NCBI GenBank assembly: GCA_002420185.1
Contig: DIHO01000019.1
Coordinates: 248,001 to 312,000 of the forward strand
Direction: 5' to 3'
Origin: Opitutales bacterium UBA5694
GTDB taxonomy: Bacteria; Verrucomicrobiota; Verrucomicrobiia; Opitutales; Opitutaceae
Length of the DNA: 64,000 nucleotides
Shown: positions 44,762 to 52,613 of the stretch, piece by piece
Position numbering within the stretch: position 1 is the first letter of the stretch
Layout: every line of letters starts with the position of its first letter
Position numbers and translations under genes: made by a program
Notes under the pieces: generated by a model
Databases searched by the model: none
What the model saw: the letters and a program-made list of their open reading frames with translations, nothing else
Told to the model about the DNA's origin: nothing

Positions 44762-45475
44762 TTACGTTTTTCCTGCGAAATAGATCCCCTTCCGGAATCC
44801 TAATCTTGATCGGTAGGACTTTTTTCTTTGATAACCTTTAATCGGGAATCTTCTTTTGTGGAAATCTGTTTTGAATGCCGCTATCTCGCAGCCACTTGCA
44901 GGATTTTCATCTAATGGTTCAGGCACCTCAACACGTGTTTGGTGCATCACGAAGAGCTTTTTATTTATGAAAATTTGAGCTTCGGGATTTTGATACCAAC
45001 TTATTTCCGCCTCGATTACGTCCGCCCAAGTTTCTAGGTAAATCAATAAATCTTCTCTTAATCTAAAATTCAGCGAGCGCCGTCCCTTTGGTAAATGTCT
45101 AACCACGATATCTAAATTTAGTCGCTCGAGAGCATGTAATTCATCGATCCCAAGGCCGAACGAAAGCATCTCCTGAATCAATTTGCTGACTGGTTTGTTA
45201 CTTACTTCACAAAATTCTTCTACGTGATCAACCCACTCGCCTTCAGAGTACAAGGCTATACGGTGTATTTGACCACCATCTAAACCGGTCAGGGTTTGTG
45301 CCAGGTGCCCGCAATTGCAACGCCCCTGGTTTGTCCAACGATAATCCGCCCCCTCTCTGACCCTTTTCGCCGTTAGACGCACTAGTCTCGCGAGTTCTTT
45401 CCTTTTTTCATGTAGCAGCACAGTCGAAAAATACCCTCCGTTCAAACTGCAACATTTTGCAGCTAAATCAGTCAA
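44762..45475 (-). CDS. Conserved uncharacterised protein with Cys-rich N-C-G motif
   Basis: A 237-residue cytosolic protein. The core (residues about 20-155) has 'DYRWTNQGRCNCGHLAQTLT', 'GEWVDHVEEFCEVSNKPVSK' and 'FGLGIDELHALERLNL', ending 'YLETWADVIEAE'. This matches a family I recall from Bacteroidetes and related phyla ('Y.WGHMG.CNCGhLaQ...', 'dyCptSg.p.d.ii..ll.aGf...dl.hLERL') with no known function. The Cys residues could bind a metal. About 80 residues after the family's usual end are extra and basic. It is AT-richer than its neighbours. Confidence 0.65.
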   Translation of the reverse strand: MTDLAAKCCSLNGGYFSTVLLHEKRKELARLVRLTAKRVREGADYRWTNQGRCNCGHLAQTLTGLDGGQIHRIALYSEGEWVDHVEEFCEVSNKPVSKLIQEMLSFGLGIDELHALERLNLDIVVRHLPKGRRSLNFRLREDLLIYLETWADVIEAEISWYQNPEAQIFINKKLFVMHQTRVEVPEPLDENPASGCEIAAFKTDFHKRRFPIKGYQRKKSYRSRLGFRKGIYFAGKT

Positions 45476-45741
45476 GTATAATTAGATTCAAAGATTGAGA
45501 GGGACTTAAACTTGGTAACAAATGCGCAAGCGACAATGTGATTTATTTATAACTACGTCTCAAATTGCGTTAAGATCCCCAACTTTAGTGATTTGAAACC
45601 CTTTTAAATAATCTGAAAATTTCAAAAACATAATCGAAAAGTATGGATTGGCGATTTCTGAAGATTTGGGATAAAAGTTAATTATTGGGCTTACGCCAAT
45701 ACGAATCCATCAGTTGGGAACTAGAGTTTATATCCCGTACT

Positions 45742-47415
45742 TTACAGTTTTTGTTTAGCCGCAACTAGTTGTGCCCTTAGCTTTTCATAATTAACGGCCT
45801 GAACAGGTACTTCATCCGCGATTGCTATGCAGGCAGCAGCACCAGCACTCTGCCCCATAATCATAAATACCGGTTCCATTCGAATAGAACCGAAAGCCAC
45901 GTGGCTCGCTGACAGGCAAAGTGGAACCAGTAGGTTGGTACACTCCTCGATCTTGGGGACAATCGAGCGATAGGATATCGAGTACGGTTTAGCCAAATCC
46001 TGGCCAAAACCGCCCTCGTTGCGAACGGTAGTCACCCCATTCTCTTCTACGACTACGCGCTGGCAGAAATGCGAATCCATTGCATAAGAGGCCAAGCCGA
46101 TAGAATCTTTGACTAAACGTTCCGACCTACAATTCGCCTCGGTCATGACATAGTCAGACACCATGCGGCGACCTTCCCGAACGTACAGTTGATGAGGCCA
46201 ATTATTGGTCTCCCTGAATTCTTTCGGGTCTAAACCAAATTGCCTCACCCTAGATTGGAGATTCTTCGGCACTTGTGGGTCATTCGCTAAAAAATACATC
46301 AAGCCTTGCTGATAGTTGACATGACTTTGAAATATTTTCTCTCGTAGCACGTAAAGCTCGCGAAAGCTCATGGGTAGACCGCGGCGCGGTGGCGGTAATT
46401 CGGCGAAAGAAGTTGGCTCAAAAGTGCCATCAGGCCAGCGATGGGCACCATCTACATAATCGGACGAAAAACTCCCCGCATTATTCGAGTCGCCATTACG
46501 CATCCGAACCGGACCGTCCGTCATATGATCGGTCGTATAGTTGAGTCGCCACTTCACTCGGTGATCAAAATTCAAGAATCGTGCAAGTAGTGCATAGCGC
46601 CCCGCGTCATAGACTGCGGGCTTCGGGAATGGAATCTTTCCCTCCGCATTAGAGAGACTCATCCGAAAATTGTAGGCCTGCACACGGTAATCACCATCGC
46701 CCGGATCACCCGGAGGGTGCGGCGAAATCTCCGGAAGGAGACCTGATGTAGGGTCTCCCGGCACAATAAAAGGGCTGATCGGTAAGCGACAGAACTGGTA
46801 GACATTCTTCCACGACACCTTCTGCCATTGGCCTCCAAGGGACTCTCCAAAAGCCGTCGACGGTTCACGCCCGACGCGATAGGACACGTTGGCAGCAGCC
46901 AAAAGGTCGCCTTCGTAGGTGGCATCTATAAACATCTTAGCATGGATAACCTCGCCCGTCTCGACAAACAGCTTGGCAATTTTCCCATCTTCGATGGTCA
47001 CAGAATCTAATGGCCGATCATACAAGATTCTGACACCGGCTTCATTTAGCATCGTTACAAAAAGCTCTTCAGCTTCAGCAGCACCGAAATCGGTGAGCCT
47101 ACCAACTCGCTGATAAAACTCTGCGGCTAGGCCACCGATAGAATTTTTCTGGCCTAGGTCAGTATCGGTCAACCCCCCGGATGTTAGGCCGCCTACATGC
47201 TTATTGAAAGAGAGTAAAATAACCGTCCTCCCCATTCGCGATGCCTGAATCGCTGCAGTTACACCCGCTGGCGTTCCGCCGTAGACAGCAATATCGCAAT
47301 TGACTAAATCGTTCGATCGGATTTGCGATGGACGATAATAGAAAGGTTTTGAACCGGATAAAAAGCTGAAAGTCAGATCAAACAGTAACAAAACTGACAT
47401 CCACCTTAACATCAT
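45742..47415 (-). CDS. Secreted FAD-dependent oxidoreductase (FAD_oxidored)
   Basis: A 557-residue protein with an N-terminal hydrophobic signal (about 1-20). FAD site 'DIAVYGGTPAGVTAAIQASR' near residue 41, followed by 'HVGGLTSGGLTDTDLGQKN'. Further family markers: 'FIDATYEGDLLAAANVSYRV' near 162, 'HQLYVREGRRMVSDYVMTEA' near 405, 'SYRSIVPKIEECTNLLVPLC' and 'AFGSIRMEPVFMIMGQSAGA'. It belongs to PF12831-type proteins, common near glycan loci in Verrucomicrobia; the reaction is not established, and oxidation of a sugar or sugar-derived compound is likely. It is monocistronic. Confidence 0.88.
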   Translation of the reverse strand: MMLRWMSVLLLFDLTFSFLSGSKPFYYRPSQIRSNDLVNCDIAVYGGTPAGVTAAIQASRMGRTVILLSFNKHVGGLTSGGLTDTDLGQKNSIGGLAAEFYQRVGRLTDFGAAEAEELFVTMLNEAGVRILYDRPLDSVTIEDGKIAKLFVETGEVIHAKMFIDATYEGDLLAAANVSYRVGREPSTAFGESLGGQWQKVSWKNVYQFCRLPISPFIVPGDPTSGLLPEISPHPPGDPGDGDYRVQAYNFRMSLSNAEGKIPFPKPAVYDAGRYALLARFLNFDHRVKWRLNYTTDHMTDGPVRMRNGDSNNAGSFSSDYVDGAHRWPDGTFEPTSFAELPPPRRGLPMSFRELYVLREKIFQSHVNYQQGLMYFLANDPQVPKNLQSRVRQFGLDPKEFRETNNWPHQLYVREGRRMVSDYVMTEANCRSERLVKDSIGLASYAMDSHFCQRVVVEENGVTTVRNEGGFGQDLAKPYSISYRSIVPKIEECTNLLVPLCLSASHVAFGSIRMEPVFMIMGQSAGAAACIAIADEVPVQAVNYEKLRAQLVAAKQKL

Positions 47416-47543
47416 CCAACCTTACTTCATCTGAGCCAAAACTGGCAAGGGCTAATTGGCTAATTCACCACTCTATTTGAGTTCGGATATTCGATAATTT
47501 ATTGGCGAGATTAGTACAAAAAATACAGAATTAGATTCCAAAC

Positions 47544-48401
47544 TTAAGCTGCCTTGCTTGGAGAGAACATCTTTATTATCGCGATTCCCAAAATACTAGC
47601 GAGCGTAAAGAGTATCATTGCTGATACGCCCTCAAAGGAGATCGCAACACGAATTATAACTGTCGATAGGACGAATCCGGTATTTCTAGCTAGACTTCCA
47701 AAATCAGTATAGCTCCAGTACGAAATTAGTAGTATTAGAATGTCAGCCAGAATTAAAAAGGTGAAGAAGTCCAAAAAGAATATTGTGCTGCTTACAGAGC
47801 CTCTACCCGACTGCACTTCACTTATCCACTCCCAAAAAGCATGACCTGCAGTTAGAACGAAGACAATAAGCATTAGGTTCGCGACCAAACGCTTGGTACC
47901 GATGAAAATTTTAGCGTCAGCCACAATACCGTCGAACTTGGTTCCAATGCTTTTCTGTCTGTAAAAGCTTAACGAAGTGTAAAAAAGAGCCAAGAAGGTT
48001 ACACACTCGATTAAAAATAATCCTAAATCTTCACTTACCTTCCAACCTGCGGAAGCTTCTAAATCAGCGAGTCGCTTGAAAAGATCTCGTACCACGAGTA
48101 ACGTGGCTACTTCATATTGCTTCCCAATCGACGACGAGAAAGACTCTGGAATTGCCCTTATGAGCTGATAAACCTCATAGATTAGCAATATTGAAAATGG
48201 GGTGTAGAGTGTTGAAAGCGGGGAACGAACTAATTCAGACGTATCTCCAACTATGACTAACTTCCCCGTTGTATGCAATACCCAGAGCGTAAGATGAAGA
48301 AAGAACCCTACAATTGCGAAAATTATTGATCCCATCCGCACAGCTCCCTCTGCGGAGTGCCCCATCGTTAATTCAAAAACCTTTTTAATAAATTTATTCA
48401 T
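47544..48401 (-). CDS. Hypothetical polytopic membrane protein
   Basis: Start preferred at ATG 48401 (285 residues); a longer frame begins at 48434. About six hydrophobic segments: near 24-45 (IIFAIVGFFLHLTLWVLHTT), 70-85, 130-150 (LFLIECVTFLALFYTSL), 180-200, 215-235 (FFLDFFTFLILADILILLIS) and 250-280. Positively charged loops suggest an inner-membrane location. I do not recognise a family; the third region resembles YqhA/phosphate-starvation-inducible or ion-channel-like proteins only loosely. Codon composition is AT-rich. No operon partner. Confidence 0.6.
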   Translation of the reverse strand: MNKFIKKVFELTMGHSAEGAVRMGSIIFAIVGFFLHLTLWVLHTTGKLVIVGDTSELVRSPLSTLYTPFSILLIYEVYQLIRAIPESFSSSIGKQYEVATLLVVRDLFKRLADLEASAGWKVSEDLGLFLIECVTFLALFYTSLSFYRQKSIGTKFDGIVADAKIFIGTKRLVANLMLIVFVLTAGHAFWEWISEVQSGRGSVSSTIFFLDFFTFLILADILILLISYWSYTDFGSLARNTGFVLSTVIIRVAISFEGVSAMILFTLASILGIAIIKMFSPSKAA

Positions 48402-48615
48402 TTGTACGATTCTCGCGGTTATTATTTCATTCAAATGCGTATTAATTCTGCTTCAATTGGGTTTTTCCGAAGCAAAAGCTTTCCTCAGCTGGTAATACAC
48501 AAGCCACAACCGTAGCAGAATACAAACTACGTTTTTGTTGCAACTAAATAACAAAAAGCTTTTGTTGTTGTGGTTTTTGGAGATTAATTTTTGACTGCGT
48601 TAAGAAGATGTTGAT

Positions 48616-49590
48616 TTAATTCGATTTTTCATAAGTACCGACGAATTGGCCCATCATGGAATTGTCCACATGCTCTAGAATGTGGCAGTTTTATATGAAG
48701 AGGATATTTGAATCTTCGTATTGATTGAAATTTATAATAACACTAACGCACTTCTCCGGCATGACAAGAACAGTGCCCATTCAACCGGATTCTAGGGCGG
48801 ATGAAATACGCTCGTTTCGATCAAGGATAAGAAATTGAACTAGGTGGACATGAAGCGGGGCATTTTACTAGATTGATATCGGGTATCCCAAGTTTCCGTA
48901 TCTTCTAATCAAATACGAATAACGATATTTCCGATCTCCATAGGTTTTTCTATTGATCACTATGCGACCCATTGTTATAGTTCCCTCGTCTCTAGCACTA
49001 TCCCGTTCAAGGCGTAAAATTCTATTTAGCATATTGGGAATTACCTGATAACATTTAGAGGTCGGCTTTGGCCAAATTTTAACCAGATCAAAATGACCAT
49101 TGGTCGCGGCTTCCGACCAATAAGAAAAAGTCTCTAAAATCCCGGCCTCAGGAATGATTTTCAGTTTTACGTCTTACCCATCATTCAAATCGTCTTCAAT
49201 TGTAACTCGTTCGCTTGGACCTAGCAGCATGCGTTTCGTAATTACTAGAGAATAAGAAATCCGCCACCTGCAGCTATCTGCTGAAGGGCGGGCCACTTGT
49301 ATTCCTCTGAATGCGACCTATTCCTATCTGGCGCTATATTAAAAAAAGCACCTTCATTAAACCTAGTACAGTGATGGCAAATCCCAGAGTTCTCATCGAG
49401 TTTATTCCCATTGTAATAGAATTGCGACAAACCTTGAAGGTCGCCCTATTACGGACAAGCCAAGAAAGGGTCTCCGGCATTATTGGCGAATAATTAGCAA
49501 ATTCTAGGGACGTCGCCTTTTCGGAAATGTACCAAAGGGTCTTTGTAGATGCAGAGTTCTCGTTGCTTGAGAATGTGGAAGCCACAGGCC
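48616..49590 (-). pseudogene. Multicopper oxidase pseudogene
   Basis: The apparently empty 1.5-kb stretch encodes a broken multicopper oxidase (CotA/bilirubin-oxidase type) on the minus strand. In order: 'TKTLWY' (49.5 kb), 'RFNEGAFFN' and 'KWPALQQIAAGGGFLI' (49.3), 'TKRMLLGPSERVTI' (49.2), 'HFDLVKIWP' (49.09), 'TETWDTRYQSSKMP' (48.88), the copper-ligand piece 'PLHVHLVQFLILDRN' (48.84), 'TVLVMPEKCVSVIINF' (48.77) and the last copper motif 'NCHILEHVDNSMMGQF' (48.65). At least three frame changes and stops (e.g. TAA at 48691-48693, TGA at 48781-48783) break it. The first His of H-C-H is Asn. The family oxidises phenols or metal ions with O2. Confidence 0.82.
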
Positions 49591-49838
49591 AGATTTAACA
49601 GCACGAGTTCGCACAATTCGATCGACTAGGGAACTCCTACTTTCAGCACAAAATCGGCCTGATGAACTATGCACCTTATTGGTTCAGCATGGAAATGGCC
49701 ATAAACAGGCATTCTCTCTAAGACTTCCGTGTCATGGACTCTAAAACGAGGAAAACAGATTGGTCAACGGATTTGGATACTTTCAAAACTTCGCTGAATC
49801 ATAGGCCCTCAGATTGGAAAGAAAAATTCATCGCTTAG
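49563..49838 (+). pseudogene. Unidentified plus-strand coding relic
   Basis: On the plus strand next to the multicopper oxidase relic, one frame reads 'QHEFAQFDRLGNSYFQHKIG', 'LMNYAPYWFSMEMAINR', a stop, then 'DFRVMDSKTRKTDWSTDLDT' and ends at TAG 49836-49838. The composition is convincingly protein-like despite two stops. The last part loosely recalls the tail of HTTM (gamma-carboxylase-like) membrane proteins ('V.D..T......p...L......rP'), but I would not name it on that basis. Confidence 0.4.
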
Positions 49839-49981
49839 GAGAAAAGCAGTTGATGACTAATAAAAACTTTTAATCACGCTATCCCATATCAACTGCTTCC
49901 TAAGAAAAAATCGCCACGAAGGCCGACCCTGCACTTGAAGTGCCGGACCAATCTATCTACGGCTGGGTTTCGGCCCGAAAA

Positions 49982-51130
49982 CTAATCCTCTGACTCCTCA
50001 GCGTTTTTGGCACACCGAAATCCGCCATGATTCGACGGGGAGTCGCTTTCAGCCAGTTGACGGGAACCTGGTTGATAACCCCGACACCAATCATCAGAGC
50101 AGAGAAACGAACCGCCTCTCAGAACGTAGCTTGTTACGCTGTAACCAATCCTATCTAGAAACTCTTTGCTCGGTCCCGTTGGATTCGATGCTGGGCTAGA
50201 AGTACGCATACTGTATGTACTTGGGTGGTAGAGATCAGATACAAGCTCCCAAACATTTCCGGCCATGTCATAAAGTCCATAGCTATTCGGTGGAAAGCTT
50301 CCAGCCGGCGAGGTGCCGAAATGTCCGTCTTCCCGTGTATTTGCAAGTGGCCACTCACCCTGCCAAATGTTTGCCATCCAAACGCCCGTTCCTTTCGGAA
50401 AAAAACTGTTTCCCCACACATATCGCCGGCGCTCCAAGCCTCCTCGGGCAGCACGTTCCCACTCTGCCTCTGTGGGCAGTCTTTTTCCGGCCCACTGGGC
50501 ATACGCCTCGGCATCCTCATAACTTACGTTAACAACCGGATGATCCTCTCGGCCTCTCCAAGTCGAGTCACCTCCTTCTGGAGAACGCCAGTTTGCGTCG
50601 GGAACTAGCCTCCACCATTGAGTATAGTCATATTTGCTGTAAAGCTTGTCGACTGGCTCCTTGAAAACGATAGAACCAGCCGCTTCGCCGAAATTCGATG
50701 CCTCTTTTATTCTTTCAATTGCACTGTCGATTGCCGCTTTCTCCTCAAAGGTGGCCCTTTTTTGCATCATCTCTAGCTCTCTGATTCGAGCATTGGCCAA
50801 CTGGCTCATTTCCCGGATGTAATCTTCGGATAGCTGCCTTTCAGCTATTGTCACATAGCCTGTACTCTCGATAAAATCAGCAAACTGCTGATTAGTCACT
50901 TCAGTCTCATCCATCCAAAATCCATCAACGTATACCTCATGCACTGGATATGATGTGCCATGAGATTGAGAACCTCCACTCATCAACCCTGCGTCTCCAC
51001 CCATCTTGAAAACTCCCCCGGGTATAAAAACCATTCCATTCGGTTTGGACTCATCGACGGCAGCAATCCTCGCTGTAAGTAAAACTGAAATGAGACAAGC
51101 TAAAATTCCTAAGCGCATTCTTTTTTCCAA
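49982..51130 (-). CDS. Formylglycine-generating enzyme (FGE), probably exported
   Basis: A 382-residue protein of the FGE-sulfatase family. Unlike most paralogues it keeps the two active-site cysteines with the right spacing, Cys344 and Cys349 in 'VLRGGSFLCSDDWCRGYQPG', and the ending 'NHGGFRCA'. Other landmarks: 'MVFIPGGVFKMGGDAGLM', 'VDGFWMDETEVTNQQFADFI', 'WWRLVPDANWRSPEG', 'HPVVNVSYEDAEAYAQWAGK', 'RLPTEAEWERAARGG' and 'NIWQGEWPLANTREDG'. It is therefore likely the copper-dependent maturase that converts the sulfatase Cys to formylglycine. Residues 1-24 look like a signal peptide, suggesting action outside the cytoplasm. A charged coiled insert lies at about 98-150. Confidence 0.88.
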   Translation of the reverse strand: MEKRMRLGILACLISVLLTARIAAVDESKPNGMVFIPGGVFKMGGDAGLMSGGSQSHGTSYPVHEVYVDGFWMDETEVTNQQFADFIESTGYVTIAERQLSEDYIREMSQLANARIRELEMMQKRATFEEKAAIDSAIERIKEASNFGEAAGSIVFKEPVDKLYSKYDYTQWWRLVPDANWRSPEGGDSTWRGREDHPVVNVSYEDAEAYAQWAGKRLPTEAEWERAARGGLERRRYVWGNSFFPKGTGVWMANIWQGEWPLANTREDGHFGTSPAGSFPPNSYGLYDMAGNVWELVSDLYHPSTYSMRTSSPASNPTGPSKEFLDRIGYSVTSYVLRGGSFLCSDDWCRGYQPGSRQLAESDSPSNHGGFRCAKNAEESED

Positions 51131-51386
51131 GTATGGTTACGCCTTGGGCTTTGTGTAACATCCCTCCGGCTCGACAACATCGTAACTAAAAGCAAAATAA
51201 TCCCATGACTGATGGGCTCGTGCAAGGAGTATCGCACCTGATTTTGTTGATAAGCAATTCAATTTTGGGTGACTGATTCTGATGGGGGAATGGCGGCGTC
51301 ATTTGTCCCCGACCAATGGCAAAGCGAGGGGTTGGACTGCGTTACTTGGATTTTCCCGGCAGTCGAATGCCTTCAATCGGGCATAA

Positions 51387-51576
51387 TCTCTTTGGTGGGC
51401 TAGTTTCTCCGCAGCACCAGCGTTCGAATCAGCCGCTTTTACCGTACCCGATCTGATAATCATCGGGAAGGCGTATGTGGCCGACTTCAACGGCGAAGCT
51501 GTTGGTTCCTTCAAGGATTTGTGCATTGCAAACGATGCCAGAACCCATGCCTTTACGGCAGGTCAGAAAAACTAAA
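51387..51576 (+). pseudogene. Unidentified coding relic
   Basis: In the gene-free stretch 51131-51953 one plus-strand frame reads 'APAFESAAFTVPDLIIIGKA', then 'YVADFNGEAVGSFKDLCIAN' and 'DARTHAFTAGQ' to a TAA at 51574-51576. A stop lies just upstream (51384-51386) and no start codon is present. 'DFNGEAVGSFKDL' hints at a calcium-binding D-x-N-G-x-G turn (dockerin or EF-like), but the family is unknown. Confidence 0.35.
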
Positions 51577-51599
51577 TCGGTTTAATTCCGACTCGCTCC

Positions 51600-51740
51600 C
51601 TATTTGACTTCCGCAAGAGCTCCAGTATTGGCGTAGGCCATTAATAAGGTGGGCAATTGAGACTCTTCTTTTACGAGTTGCAAAATAGTAAGGGAGTCCT
51701 ATACTCGGAGGTTGGGTTGATCGATAACGAGTCCTAAAAA
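51600..51740 (-). pseudogene. Unidentified coding relic
   Basis: A minus-strand frame reads 'LGLVIDQPNLRV', a stop, then 'DSLTILQLVKEESQLPTLLM' and 'AYANTGALAEVK' to TAG (51600-51602). The composition is protein-like but I do not recognise it. It is downstream of, and on the same strand as, the ROK kinase relic at 51815-51950, and might come from the next gene of a lost operon. Confidence 0.3.
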
Positions 51741-51814
51741 ATTATCCAAATATACTAATAGTAAACTCTTAAGCAGTGGAGCGATTTGCCGTATTGTTTG
51801 GATAACTATTCAAC

Positions 51815-51950
51815 TTAATTTAGGATCAATTCGCAGGTGGGTTCTAACCTCGCGGTTGTCGCTTCTTCGCGGGCCAATACTTCTCTTTTATCAGCGCCGA
51901 TAGAAGGGTCACATTCGGTCTCGCCTATGTCGATTCCCAGATTGTGTCAC
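51815..51950 (-). pseudogene. ROK kinase N-terminal relic
   Basis: Immediately after the SIS isomerase gene the minus strand reads, from a GTG (GTG ACA CAA) and across a one-base frame error, 'LGIDIGETECDPSIGADKRE' and 'VLAREEATTARLEP', ending at TAA 51815-51817. This is the start of a ROK-type sugar kinase ('YLGIDIGGTKCAVSLGD..G.VLAREE.PT'). The second Gly of D-I-G-G-T is Glu, and only about 42 codons remain. A SIS isomerase next to a ROK kinase is a common pairing, so an old two-gene operon has lost its second gene. Confidence 0.6.
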
Positions 51951-51953
51951 CCT

Positions 51954-52520
51954 TTATTCATGCCCTAGCTTTGTTTCGACTAAATCGCAAAGTGTATGGA
52001 GCAGTAGTAGGTGCACTTCTTGTATCCGCGCAGTGGACTTGCTAGAAACGCAAATTTCGTGGTCGGCTTTGCCCGAGCAGACGCCTCCATCCTTACCGAG
52101 GAGAGCGATAGTTTTCAGTCCCAGAGTCTTCGCTTTCTCGAGTGCTAGGAAGATGTTCTTGGATTGGCCGCTGGAGCTGAATACTGTTAAACAGTCGCCC
52201 ATGCGGCCGAAAGCTTCCACCTGCCTTTCAAATATGCGGTCGAACTCGTAGTCGTTGCTGATGGCAGTCAAGTCTCCGCCATGAACGTTAAGGCATAGAG
52301 CAGCGAAGGCGGGACGATCGTTCTTGTAACGCACCACGAGTTCGGTGGTCAGATGGGCGGCTTCCGCAGCACTGCCACCATTGCCGCAGGCGAGCAGGCG
52401 TCCGCCTGAGCAGAGCGTGTTGGCAATGTCAGCGGCTGCTTTTTCGGCCGTGTCCGAGAAGGCGTTCAATTGTTGAAGAAGTTTGGCTGCTTCTTGTGTA
52501 TTATGGTTTAGAATGCTCAT
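51954..52520 (-). CDS. gmhA: Sedoheptulose-7-phosphate isomerase-like SIS protein
   Basis: A 188-residue cytosolic protein with 'GGRLLACGNGGSAAEAAHLT' near residue 39-58, 'VVRYKNDRPAFAALCL' near 63, 'CLTVFSSSGQSKNIFLALEK' near 109-128 and 'ARIQEVHLLLLHTLCDLVE' near the end. These are the standard GmhA landmarks: the Ser-rich phosphate loop and the conserved E-x-H in the last helix. The usual reaction is isomerisation of sedoheptulose 7-phosphate to D-glycero-D-manno-heptose 7-phosphate for LPS heptose. A different phosphosugar is possible because no other heptose genes are nearby. Confidence 0.85.
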   Translation of the reverse strand: MSILNHNTQEAAKLLQQLNAFSDTAEKAAADIANTLCSGGRLLACGNGGSAAEAAHLTTELVVRYKNDRPAFAALCLNVHGGDLTAISNDYEFDRIFERQVEAFGRMGDCLTVFSSSGQSKNIFLALEKAKTLGLKTIALLGKDGGVCSGKADHEICVSSKSTARIQEVHLLLLHTLCDLVETKLGHE

Positions 52521-52613
52521 TGATGAAATTTTGGCTCTTAATCCTTTAGAGGCTGACTAATACGTTTGTCTAGGCAAAGTCTTCTCCGAGCTTTCGGATA
52601 CACTCTTAGGAAT

